Assembly: GCA_964542645.1 (NCBI GenBank)
Contig: CAZIUG010000015.1
Span: 620,001 to 684,000, forward strand
DNA length: 64,000 nucleotides
Reading direction: 5' to 3'
Source of the DNA: Moanibacter sp964542645
GTDB lineage: Bacteria; Verrucomicrobiota; Verrucomicrobiia; Opitutales; UBA2987
A program made the position numbers and the translations under genes. This document shows positions 55,012 through 63,332 of this stretch, piece after piece. Under the pieces are notes generated by a model that searched no databases, was not told the DNA's origin, and saw only the letters and a program-made list of their open reading frames with translations. How positions within the stretch are numbered: the stretch's first letter is position 1; every line of letters starts with the position of its first letter.

Positions 55012-55707
55012 ATGAGTAAATCAAATTCATTTCTAGAAGTGGATCCAGCGATCCTCAATGATTTGGCGAATTACGATTCCGCCACCGTACAGAACGCAGC
55101 CATTCTGGTTCGCGGATATGTCCCCGCTGGAGAAGACTACACGGGACCTGCTCTCGAGCAACTGCTTCCAAAGGCAGGTGGTGTAACTGTCGGCTACGCT
55201 ATGACCTCGGTATGGACCCCAATTACGGAACCTGCCAGCCAACCTTTGGATCAGAATATACTTTGGGATATGATAGCAAACACCACCGCACCAATCGTTG
55301 TTGTATTGAAAGATGGCGATCCGCAGCCGAACAGAGGCGCCCTCATTGGCGATGGAATGGCCTACTTGATGAAAGCTTTGGGAACAGTCGGAGCGATCGT
55401 GGCCGGAAATGCGCGCGACATTCCGGGCATCGCGAAATCTGAGATTGGGCTATGGGCAACCGGGACGGTACCTGGACACGGCCCCTTCGGCATCCAGCAG
55501 ATCGGGGACACTGTAGAAGTAGCCCAACTGAAGATTAAGCATGGAGATATTGTAGTCTGTGACCAAGATGGTGTGACTCGTGTTCCAATAGAGATCGCGG
55601 CCGACGTGGCAAAAGCCTGCGCCGATGTGCGGGCAAAAGAGTCAAGATTTCATGCCACATTCAAAAACGAGACTTTTTCTATTGAGGATTGGCGGGCCAC
55701 TCGATAG
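55012..55707 (+). CDS. RraA-like / 4-hydroxy-4-methyl-2-oxoglutarate aldolase family protein
   Basis: The 231-residue protein has the RraA fold: VTVGYAMTSVW near 58, RGALIGDGMAYLMKALGTVGAIVAGNARDIPGI near 105-137 and DIVVCDQDGVTRVP near 182. The GNARD segment holds the Arg-Asp pair that binds metal and pyruvate in HMG aldolases, so an aldolase or decarboxylase role is more likely than RNase E inhibition. It precedes the threonine-dehydratase-like gene by 51 bases. Both may feed pyruvate-type products to central metabolism. Confidence 0.83.
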   Translation: MSKSNSFLEVDPAILNDLANYDSATVQNAAILVRGYVPAGEDYTGPALEQLLPKAGGVTVGYAMTSVWTPITEPASQPLDQNILWDMIANTTAPIVVVLKDGDPQPNRGALIGDGMAYLMKALGTVGAIVAGNARDIPGIAKSEIGLWATGTVPGHGPFGIQQIGDTVEVAQLKIKHGDIVVCDQDGVTRVPIEIAADVAKACADVRAKESRFHATFKNETFSIEDWRATR

Positions 55708-55758
55708 TCAAAGCCCTCTAAAAAGATCCTTGGGAAGAAGATCCATTTCAGAGTTCAC

Positions 55759-56751
55759 TTGAGGGCGAAAGGGACAGAGGCACTCGGATTTACACTGGCC
55801 GATTTTGAAACGGCCGCGGCAGCGTTTAGTGGGATCTTCTCTCCGACTCCTCAGATCTCGTGGCCTCTATTGAACCAAAGGTGTGGATGCGAGGTGTGGA
55901 TTAAACATGAAAATCACCTTCCAACAGGTTCCTTCAAACTTAGAGGAGGCATCTGGTATACCGAAAACAGGCTCAAGTCCAGGAACGAAAGCAACGGTGT
56001 AATAGCCGCCACCCGCGGCAATCATGGTCAGAGCGTCGCCTTATCTGCACTCAGCTATAAAATTCCAGCTTCGGTTGTAGTCCCCCTCGGAAACAGTATA
56101 GAAAAGAATAGAGCTATGGTCGCCTATGGGGCGGAATTAATCCAATTCGGTACCGATTTTAACGATTCGTTGGAACGTGCTTACCAGTTGGCTTCGGAAC
56201 GGGATCTTAGCTTCTTCCCTTCGTTCCATCCTCTCTTGGTCCAGGGCGTTGGAACCTACGCTATTGAATTCTTCAGGGCAGCACCGGACCTACACACTGT
56301 TTACGTGCCAATCGGGTTGGGTTCCGGAATCTGTGGAATGATTGCGGCTCGCAATGCCCTAAATTTAAAGACTGACATCGTTGGAGTCGTAGCTGAAAAG
56401 GCACCGGCATATGCTCTTTCCTTTGCCCGTGGCAAACCCATTGATACTAAATCTTCAGGTACTATAGCCGACGGATTAGCAGTCCGGAAACCTCACCCCG
56501 AAGCGTTGGAATTCATTCTCAACGGAGCATCACGCGTTGTAGCTGTGACAGAGAAACAAATTCTTGATGCAATTGGTTTTCTCTTTCGTGACACACACAA
56601 TATCGCGGAAGGAGCCGGCGCCAGTCCTTTAGCCGCCTTGCTCAAGGAGAGAAAAAATATGCAGGGTCGAAAAGTAGGATTAGTGTTGTCCGGAGGAAAC
56701 ATTGATTGGGAACTTTTTCTCTGCGCAAATGAGCAAGCATCTACTTCGTGA
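55759..56751 (+). CDS. Threonine/serine dehydratase-like PLP enzyme
   Basis: The 330-residue fold-type II PLP enzyme carries the lysine motif GSFKLRG near residue 57, the TRGNHGQSVALSA segment near 87, and the phosphate loop GLGSGICGM near 190 (family GGGGL). There is no ACT regulatory domain, as in catabolic enzymes. It would deaminate threonine or serine or a hydroxy-amino acid. The start is TTG; no nearby ATG keeps the N-terminal helix. Confidence 0.83.
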   Translation: MRAKGTEALGFTLADFETAAAAFSGIFSPTPQISWPLLNQRCGCEVWIKHENHLPTGSFKLRGGIWYTENRLKSRNESNGVIAATRGNHGQSVALSALSYKIPASVVVPLGNSIEKNRAMVAYGAELIQFGTDFNDSLERAYQLASERDLSFFPSFHPLLVQGVGTYAIEFFRAAPDLHTVYVPIGLGSGICGMIAARNALNLKTDIVGVVAEKAPAYALSFARGKPIDTKSSGTIADGLAVRKPHPEALEFILNGASRVVAVTEKQILDAIGFLFRDTHNIAEGAGASPLAALLKERKNMQGRKVGLVLSGGNIDWELFLCANEQASTS

Positions 56752-57179
56752 AAAGAATACTAAGTAGGCTGAAATGTTCGACAAGTCACAGGATCTTAGG
56801 TTACAGGAATTCTGAGCTGCGTATGCTAGTCCAGAAGTAAACGCCCTTTGGGTTAGATCCCACAGATTCTGGATGAGCCTTATGTATAACGTATTTGAAT
56901 CTGCTTACTCATTCCAACAAACACCCTGCTCAAAATCCTTAGACAGATGCAAACCCAGAACAGAGATTTTACAAATCCCGTCCAATACTTAACCGTCCAA
57001 CTACCCACTGGCGGATTTTTATGGCAGTAGATTCTCGTTTACAAATATCAGCAAATAGCACAGTAAGAAGCCTAATTCCCAATATCGTTGCATGATAAAG
57101 GCAACTAGAACCTTGATGCTGGAAACCGTAGAACCATGGGGGCTAGACTCCGCTGGTCAGCTAGGAAAGGGTAGAATCA
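56752..57179 (+). other. Intergenic region before the GT2 gene
   Basis: About 430 bases. No promoter, hairpin, RNA or credible ORF is visible beyond the AGGAAAGGG ribosome site of the next gene. Confidence 0.4.
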
Positions 57180-57923
57180 ATGAAACTTTCGGTCGTGGTT
57201 CCGTGCTATAACGAAGAATCGACTATCCGTGAGATTTTACACCGGGTTGAGGCTTCACCACTTGACATCATCGAAGTGATTGTGATTGACGACAACTCAA
57301 CGGATGGGACTAGAGAAACTCTACTTAGAGAATTCCAACGTCCTCCCTTTAGACTCATCATGCACAGGGAAAATAAGGGCAAGGGAGCGGCTCTCCGATC
57401 CGGCTTCAAATGCGCTAATGGCGATGTTGTTGTCATTCAGGACGCGGATCTCGAATATGATCCGGGTGACTATGGAAATCTTCTCAAACCAATTCTTGAG
57501 GGAGAAACCGAAGTTGCTTATGGCTCCCGATTCAAGAACCCGAATAATCATACCCGGAGTCTCAGTTTTTGCTACTTGGTTAACTCGATGCTTACCCGAT
57601 TGTCTAATATCGTGTCGGCTACCAAACTGACAGATATGGAAACCTGTATGAAGATGCTCACCAAAAGGACGCTGGACCAAATCACGATCGAGGAAGACGG
57701 TTTTGGAGTAGAACCCGAGATCACGGCAAAGATCGCTCGCCTGAATCTGCCTATACGGGAAGTAGGAATCTCCTATCACCGAAGGACACACAAGCAGGGG
57801 AAAAAAATCGGATGGAAAGATGGAATCGAGACTCTCTGGTGTATTTTTAAATACAACCTTTGTCCCTCTCGAGGAAAGGTAAAACATGAAGTCCTTCGAG
57901 AATCCTCTAACCGCGGCGAGTAA
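57180..57923 (+). CDS. Glycosyltransferase family 2 (dolichyl-phosphate mannosyltransferase-like)
   Basis: The 247-residue soluble GT2 protein has the GT-A motifs VVVPCYNEESTI, VIDDNSTDGTRE and the DXD metal site DADLEYDP near 88. Its pattern ENKGKGAALRSGF and EPEITAKIARLNLPIREVGISYHRRTHKQGKKIGWKDG matches dolichyl- or undecaprenyl-phosphate hexose synthases. There is no membrane segment at the C-terminus. It overlaps the acyltransferase gene by 38 bases, so both act together, probably in envelope glycolipid assembly. Confidence 0.87.
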   Translation: MKLSVVVPCYNEESTIREILHRVEASPLDIIEVIVIDDNSTDGTRETLLREFQRPPFRLIMHRENKGKGAALRSGFKCANGDVVVIQDADLEYDPGDYGNLLKPILEGETEVAYGSRFKNPNNHTRSLSFCYLVNSMLTRLSNIVSATKLTDMETCMKMLTKRTLDQITIEEDGFGVEPEITAKIARLNLPIREVGISYHRRTHKQGKKIGWKDGIETLWCIFKYNLCPSRGKVKHEVLRESSNRGE

Positions 57924-58575
57924 CAAGAATAACCCGCATATCAACCGGATTTCCGGTTGGCGCCGTGTTCTTCTTTGGCCGCTCAGCATCCTGATCCGAG
58001 TCTGGTCGGCTACTACACAGATAGTTATCAGCACTGAGGATAAGGCTCTGCTTTCTGATATTTCCCAACCTTTTGTCATCCTCTTTTGGCATAACCGGAT
58101 CTTTCTCGCCGTTCAAATTTTCCAGCAATTTAGAGGACAAAGCAAAATCTGGGGACTGGTTAGCACCAGTCAAGACGGTGCCTGGCTGGCCGCTTTTTTG
58201 TCTTTTGTTGGGATCGGGTCTGTCCGCGGCTCAACCAGTCAACGTGCTTTTGGCGCAACCAGAGAGTTGCTTACCAGGTTTAATTGCGGCAGCGACATAG
58301 CTATAACTCCTGACGGCCCAAAGGGTCCTCGATACAAATTCGGGAGGGGTGTGGTTCGTCTTGTCCGAAAGACCGACGCCCCCCTCCTTCTCATTTCCGG
58401 AAAAATCGATAGGTTCTGGAGCTTGAATAGCTGGGACGGCTTTCTCCTCCCAAAGCCTTTCTCAAAGGTCTACCTCCGGGCCTCACGGATCGAGAGCTTT
58501 GATGATCTGCAGGCGAAATCTGAACCTGAAGCAGCTGAGATTCTCCGCCAAAAATTAAATGATTTATCTCTTTAG
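57886..58575 (+). CDS. DUF374 lysophospholipid acyltransferase-like protein
   Basis: The 229-residue protein has the DUF374 signature: a membrane-proximal N-terminal helix (RRVLLWPLSILIRVW), the catalytic-like FWHNRIFLA motif near 68, and the DGPKGPRYKFGRGVV motif near 140. These proteins resemble lipid A and phospholipid acyltransferases. Its overlap with the GT2 gene and a ribosome site AGGAAAGG support co-translation. Confidence 0.82.
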   Translation: MKSFENPLTAASNKNNPHINRISGWRRVLLWPLSILIRVWSATTQIVISTEDKALLSDISQPFVILFWHNRIFLAVQIFQQFRGQSKIWGLVSTSQDGAWLAAFLSFVGIGSVRGSTSQRAFGATRELLTRFNCGSDIAITPDGPKGPRYKFGRGVVRLVRKTDAPLLLISGKIDRFWSLNSWDGFLLPKPFSKVYLRASRIESFDDLQAKSEPEAAEILRQKLNDLSL

Positions 58576-58759
58576 CAATAATAGAATTGCAACTGACTTA
58601 TCCTCTGCCTCGCTTAAACTAGTCACCTTTTTCCTGAACACACCCAAACCCTGAACCGAATGTAGCACTAATAATTGTATCGATCGATTCAATCTTCCTT
58701 TAGTAGCTTAATAAAACTAAATTAGAAAGATTACTTTATTCCCAGAGCCAGACGAAACT

Positions 58760-58832
58760 TGGAGCCGAGCGGGATCGAACCGCCGACCTCGTGAGTGCGA
58801 TTCACGCGCTCTTCCAGCTGAGCTACGGCCCC
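58760..58832 (-). tRNA. tRNA-Ala (anticodon CGC)
   Basis: On the minus strand the acceptor GGGGCCG/CGGCTCC contains the G3-U70 wobble pair that identifies tRNA-Ala. The anticodon stem CGTGA/TCACG holds CGC, which reads GCG codons. The T-arm GGCGGTTCGATCCCGCT is normal. The CCA end is not encoded. Confidence 0.96.
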
Positions 58833-58851
58833 TTATCCATGAAAAAGCGGA

Positions 58852-58879
58852 AAATTAACTATTGCACCAAGTGAGTCAA
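58852..58879 (-). promoter_or_regulatory. Promoter of tRNA-Ala
   Basis: On the minus strand TTGACT (58879-58874) and TAATTT (58857-58852) are 16 bases apart. The predicted start near 58845 is about 13 bases before the tRNA. Confidence 0.5.
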
Positions 58880-59116
58880 GGACCGTCCAACGCTCTTTAG
58901 ACTAATGATCACAGACGGACTATTTCTAGCAGTTAGCATAGGATGTGCTCAGTTCAACTGAATTCGCCGCATGATCGAAACCCAATGGATTAGGAGTATT
59001 ATCAATCTTAATCCGGGAGATTCCTAAGGCTTTACATTCTGAGGTAGCCATTAGAGAATCCACTTTGTTAATTATTACACCCTACAATTTGAGTCTAATA
59101 TTGACCGAAACTCAAA

Positions 59117-60184
59117 ATGGCCAGCGAGACATATACTCTGGCTCAATCAGCAGTCGAGGAAGAGGCTGAACGCCTTTTTAAACACCTCATTAGTGTTGAT
59201 TGTTCAAGTGAGAAGAAGTGGACTCTGGATGCTTGCCTATTGATCGCACCTCAGACCCTTGCGATCAATAGGCTGAAGGAAGAAAAGAATGCCATCATCC
59301 TTGCTCACTCCTATGTCGAGCCTGAGATCATATATGGAGTCTCCGACTTCGTGGGCGATTCCTACAAGCTAAGTGTTGACGCATCAAGAGCAGAAGCCGA
59401 AATAATCATCTTTTCGGGAGTCGTTTTTATGGCTGAAAGCGCTAAGATTCTCTCTCCACAATCCAAAGTCTTTGTACCCGACCGAGGATCGGGATGTTCT
59501 CTAGCCGACTCACTAAACGGCGATCAACTGCGTTCACTCAAGGCTCAGCACCCAGATGCCGCCACGGTTTGCTACGTAAATTGCAATGCTGACGTAAAAG
59601 CCGAGTCCGACGTCTGCGTCACATCGACGAACGTTTATGACATTATCTCTCTCCTCAAGGAAGAAGAAGTTCTCTTTGTTCCCGACCGCTTAATGGCTGA
59701 GAATATTCGTACTGAACTTCGCCGGCGAGAGATCGAAAAGCGAATCCTTACATCAGACGGAACCTGTATTGTCCACGACAGATTCTCAGTTGATCTAATC
59801 GACAAAGCTCGAGCCCAATATCCAGGACTGGCAGTTGTTTCGCATCCTGAATGTACCACCGAAATAACGGCCAAGAGTGACTTTGTTGGATCTACTGGGG
59901 CAATGATCGAATATGTCAAAACAACAGAAGCTCCCTACTATATGATGCTGACTGAGTGTGGGCTAGTCAGCCGGTTGGAAATAGAGAACCCCGAGAAACG
60001 TTTCATTGCATCTTGCAAACTCTGTCCTTACATGAAGTTGAACTCTCTCGAAAAGATTCACGAGGTCTTGACGAACCCACAACCAGAACAAGAGATTCGT
60101 CTGGAAGAAAGCCTGAGGCGCCGTGCCGAACATTCCCTCCGCCGAATGATTGAGATGACGGAGAAAATTCGTACCAAAAACTGA
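59117..60184 (+). CDS. nadA: Quinolinate synthase
   Basis: NadA condenses iminoaspartate with dihydroxyacetone phosphate to quinolinate. The 355-residue protein has the three 4Fe-4S cysteine regions CYVNCNADVKAESDVCVTS, HPECTTEITAKSDFVGSTG and CKLCPYMKLN. The VEPEIIYGVSDFVGDS and IIFSGVVFMAES segments are typical. It is first of nadA-nadC and precedes nadB. Confidence 0.97.
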   Translation: MASETYTLAQSAVEEEAERLFKHLISVDCSSEKKWTLDACLLIAPQTLAINRLKEEKNAIILAHSYVEPEIIYGVSDFVGDSYKLSVDASRAEAEIIIFSGVVFMAESAKILSPQSKVFVPDRGSGCSLADSLNGDQLRSLKAQHPDAATVCYVNCNADVKAESDVCVTSTNVYDIISLLKEEEVLFVPDRLMAENIRTELRRREIEKRILTSDGTCIVHDRFSVDLIDKARAQYPGLAVVSHPECTTEITAKSDFVGSTGAMIEYVKTTEAPYYMMLTECGLVSRLEIENPEKRFIASCKLCPYMKLNSLEKIHEVLTNPQPEQEIRLEESLRRRAEHSLRRMIEMTEKIRTKN

Positions 60185-61020
60185 TGTCGCTTAGAGACCT
60201 CATTAAGCTGGCTCTAGACGAAGACACGGGATTGGGTGATCTGACGAGCGAGACCACCATCGATGCAAATTTGGAATCTCAAGCTGAAATCGTCGCTAAA
60301 GAGCCTCTCGTCCTCTGTGGAATTGAAGCGGTCTGCTTGGTATTTGAAACCGTCGATCCAAAAACAGTAATCGAGAGAGTTTCTGCTGATGGAGCTAGAA
60401 TGACATCGGGGACCCGTGTTGCTCTGATAAGGGGTCGAACAAGAAGCCTACTTAAGGCAGAGCGAACCGCGCTTAATTTTCTTCAGCACCTTTCCGGCAT
60501 AGCAACTTTCTCTCAAAAATTTTCCCGCATCGCAAAAAAACACAATATCCGTATCGCGGATACTAGGAAGACCATCCCAGGGTACCGTGCTCTTGCTAAA
60601 TATGCGGTTCGATGCGGGGGCTGCCATAACCATCGTGCTTCTCTCGCCGAGCATATTTTAATCAAGGACAACCATCTTGCTGCTTCAGCTTCAATCAGTG
60701 AAGCAGTGAACAGGGCAAAAGATTCAGCACCCCACACCTGCAAAATCGAGGTTGAGGTCACAACCCCTGATATGGCGCTGGAAGCAGTCGAAGCCGGAGC
60801 CGATGCTATTCTATTGGACAATATGCCTCCTTCAGAAGTTGAAGCCGCTAAGGAACGGATCGGAAATCGCGCTCTCATCGAAGTTTCCGGTGGAGTCTCC
60901 ATCAAAAACATCGAGGCCTACGCCCAAATGGGAGTCGACATCATCAGTATTGGAGCCCTGACCCACTCCGCACCGGCTGTGGATCTCAGCATGAGATTTC
61001 TCAATGAAAAAAGGGATTAA
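60184..61020 (+). CDS. nadC: Nicotinate-nucleotide pyrophosphorylase (quinolinate phosphoribosyltransferase)
   Basis: NadC converts quinolinate and PRPP to nicotinate mononucleotide. The 278-residue protein has the motifs TRKTIPGYRALAKYAVRCGGCHNHRASL near residue 125-152, EVEVTTPDMALEAVEAGADAILLDNM and SGGVSIKNIEAYAQMGVDIISIGALT. Its ATG shares one base with the nadA stop, so the two are translationally coupled. Confidence 0.97.
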   Translation: MSLRDLIKLALDEDTGLGDLTSETTIDANLESQAEIVAKEPLVLCGIEAVCLVFETVDPKTVIERVSADGARMTSGTRVALIRGRTRSLLKAERTALNFLQHLSGIATFSQKFSRIAKKHNIRIADTRKTIPGYRALAKYAVRCGGCHNHRASLAEHILIKDNHLAASASISEAVNRAKDSAPHTCKIEVEVTTPDMALEAVEAGADAILLDNMPPSEVEAAKERIGNRALIEVSGGVSIKNIEAYAQMGVDIISIGALTHSAPAVDLSMRFLNEKRD

Positions 61021-61039
61021 AATCCCGTCAAACGGGATT
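61021..61039 (+). terminator. Hairpin directly after nadC
   Basis: AATCCCGT and ACGGGATT form an 8-bp stem with a 3-base loop, starting at the first base after the nadC stop. No T-tract follows. It may end or attenuate nadAC transcription before nadB. Confidence 0.5.
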
Positions 61040-61255
61040 AGTCCGGTTCGCCCACGGAAATCCTCTGTCCTTTTGTGATGGGCATTGCGTAAATTGTCAT
61101 CTTGCTATAATTCTTTTAGAGAGCTTCGGCTTCCCGCTTTATCGGTCAAACTAGAATTTGATTTACTCCATGCGTCTCTCATCCATTTCTGTCCACTTCT
61201 TGTTTCTCTTTAATCTAGAGAGAAATCAGAATATAACAAATCCCCCTAATTAATA

Positions 61256-62851
61256 ATGGACATCCGCCAAACTGACTGTCTCATAATCGGGTCCGGGCTC
61301 GCTGGTTCCGCATTTGCCCATTACGCAGTCCAAAACGGTTTAGAGTGTTCTATTGTTTCGCCAGACTCACTTGTTACAACTGCCAATAGTGATTGGGCTC
61401 AGGGCGGAATTATATTTCACGACTCGGATGATGGTGCCCAATTATCGGAGGATATCATGCGAGCTGGGGATGGAGCCGCTAATCAGGAGGCAATTAACTC
61501 ATTAATCGAATTTGGTCCCGGTCTTGTTAAGTCCTTCCTGATCGATGAACTCGATGTGGATTTTGATCGTGAAGCTTCTGGCACTTTGAAGTACACTAGA
61601 GAAGGAGGACATTCAAAAGCACGCATCATCTATTCGAAGGATCACACCGGTCACTCAATTCTTCATGCAGCTCATCAGAAACTTTCCAAAACACCTGGGA
61701 TCGAGCAGATCAACGAAACGGCTGCCGTTGATCTTTTGACACTTTCCCATAGTTCGGTTGATTATTCCGACCGTTTCCAACCTCTTACTTGCATTGGGGC
61801 TTATGTTCTCGATTTAAAGACTGGCAAAATCGGCGCAATAGTAGCTCGCAGCACGATTCTCGCAACTGGCGGCCTAGGGCAGATTTTTTCCCACACCACA
61901 AATCAAGACGGCACCTACGGTCATGGGATAGCAATGGCTTACCGGGTTGGCGCCAGACTGATAGACATGGAATATGTTCAGTTTCACCCTACCGCATTCT
62001 ACAAAAAAGGAGCTCCGAACTTTCTAATTTCAGAAGCTCTTCGGGGAGAAGGAGGGATTCTTGTCAACAGTAAAGGCAAAGCTTTCATGGATTCTCTACA
62101 CCCCTCCAAGTCACTCGCACCACGTGATTTTGTCTCGCGGTCGATTCACAATGAAATGATGCGTGAGGGGAATAACTCTGTTTTCCTTGAAATGTCTCAC
62201 CTTGATGCTGAGACCGTCCGACAACGATTCCCTGATCTCTATAGCCGCTGCCTACAAAACGGAGTCGATATAACCGATAATCCCATCCCGGTGGCACCCG
62301 CCGCCCATTACCTCTGCGGAGGAATTCACACTGATCTCCACGGACGCACCAATATAGGAAATCTATATGCTATTGGTGAAACCGCGTGCACTGGACTACA
62401 CGGTGCTAATCGTTTGGCTAGCACCTCACTGCTCGAATGCCTAACTTCAGCCAAATTTGCTGCTCAGGCCGTGGCCGAAGAAGCAACCCCATTCGATTAC
62501 GCGTTGCTGGATATACGAGCTTGGGAAAGTCCCACTGCTGATGCAGATATGACACTCATCAATCAGGACATTAACCTTGTTAAGAGCACCATGACCAACT
62601 ATGCAGGTCTGGTCAGATCCTTCGATCGCCTGAATCGGGCCCGCAACCTTTTACGTGAACTCAAGATTGAAATCGACGAATTCTACGCCGGCTGTAAATT
62701 GACCAAGGCTATGCTCAACTTACGCAGCGCGGTTCAATCTGCTCTCCTCGTTGTCCATGCTGCCACCCTTAATCCCCGAAGCCTGGGCTGCCACTACCGT
62801 GAAGATGAATCCGAAATCGTTAATCATTCACCACTGACTTCAATGGATTGA
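61256..62851 (+). CDS. nadB: L-aspartate oxidase
   Basis: NadB oxidises L-aspartate to iminoaspartate with FAD and feeds NadA. The 531-residue protein has the FAD motif IIGSGLAGSAFAHYAV, the active-site DWAQGGIIFHD, the EYVQFHPTAFY and APAAHYLCGGIHTDLHGRT segments and the C-terminal helical domain. It completes the NAD set but is separated from nadC by 235 bases that include a hairpin, so it may have its own promoter. Confidence 0.97.
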   Translation: MDIRQTDCLIIGSGLAGSAFAHYAVQNGLECSIVSPDSLVTTANSDWAQGGIIFHDSDDGAQLSEDIMRAGDGAANQEAINSLIEFGPGLVKSFLIDELDVDFDREASGTLKYTREGGHSKARIIYSKDHTGHSILHAAHQKLSKTPGIEQINETAAVDLLTLSHSSVDYSDRFQPLTCIGAYVLDLKTGKIGAIVARSTILATGGLGQIFSHTTNQDGTYGHGIAMAYRVGARLIDMEYVQFHPTAFYKKGAPNFLISEALRGEGGILVNSKGKAFMDSLHPSKSLAPRDFVSRSIHNEMMREGNNSVFLEMSHLDAETVRQRFPDLYSRCLQNGVDITDNPIPVAPAAHYLCGGIHTDLHGRTNIGNLYAIGETACTGLHGANRLASTSLLECLTSAKFAAQAVAEEATPFDYALLDIRAWESPTADADMTLINQDINLVKSTMTNYAGLVRSFDRLNRARNLLRELKIEIDEFYAGCKLTKAMLNLRSAVQSALLVVHAATLNPRSLGCHYREDESEIVNHSPLTSMD

Positions 62852-62968
62852 TTTAAGTTTTCCCACTTTTAATTAATTCCTGAAGGAATATAGGCATAAA
62901 CTCTTGCTATCCCATCTTTTGAGTCGGATTGAAAGGATCCTTTTGGGGAAGGCCCCCTTAATCACAAC

Positions 62969-62996
62969 TTGACAGTATTTGAAATCGAAATACCTT
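62969..62996 (+). promoter_or_regulatory. Promoter of tRNA-Asp
   Basis: TTGACA at 62969-62974 and TACCTT at 62991-62996 are 16 bases apart. The predicted start near 63003 is about 13 bases before the tRNA. Confidence 0.55.
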
Positions 62997-63015
62997 CTAG
63001 GCTCGTCCGCTGTAA

Positions 63016-63093
<78 letters not shown>

Positions 63094-63177
63094 TCCTTTA
63101 TGTGGTGGAAGCCAACAGCATAATAGGGAAAGACTCCACCTTTTCACTCTGGTTCCCCAGGGGCTTTAAAGAAGGGT

Positions 63178-63219
63178 CTTTCCCCAGAGATCTCCCTTAT
63201 GTAAGTCATCTGGGGAAAG
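63178..63219 (+). repeat. 11-bp perfect inverted repeat upstream of the porin gene
   Basis: CTTTCCCCAGA (63178-63188) and TCTGGGGAAAG (63209-63219) are perfect complements separated by 20 bases. It lies between tRNA-Asp and the porin gene. It could be a tRNA transcript terminator or a dyad operator or leader structure for the porin. A shorter related palindrome CCCCAGGGG lies about 20 bases upstream. Confidence 0.5.
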
Positions 63220-63332
63220 CAAAACTGTTGGTCCATTGTTATATTAACTAAGTAATATCCGTACATTATTCCAATATTCTACGGGCATATTCATATGCAA
63301 ATCCAACGAACACTTTCAAAAGAACTAACCAT

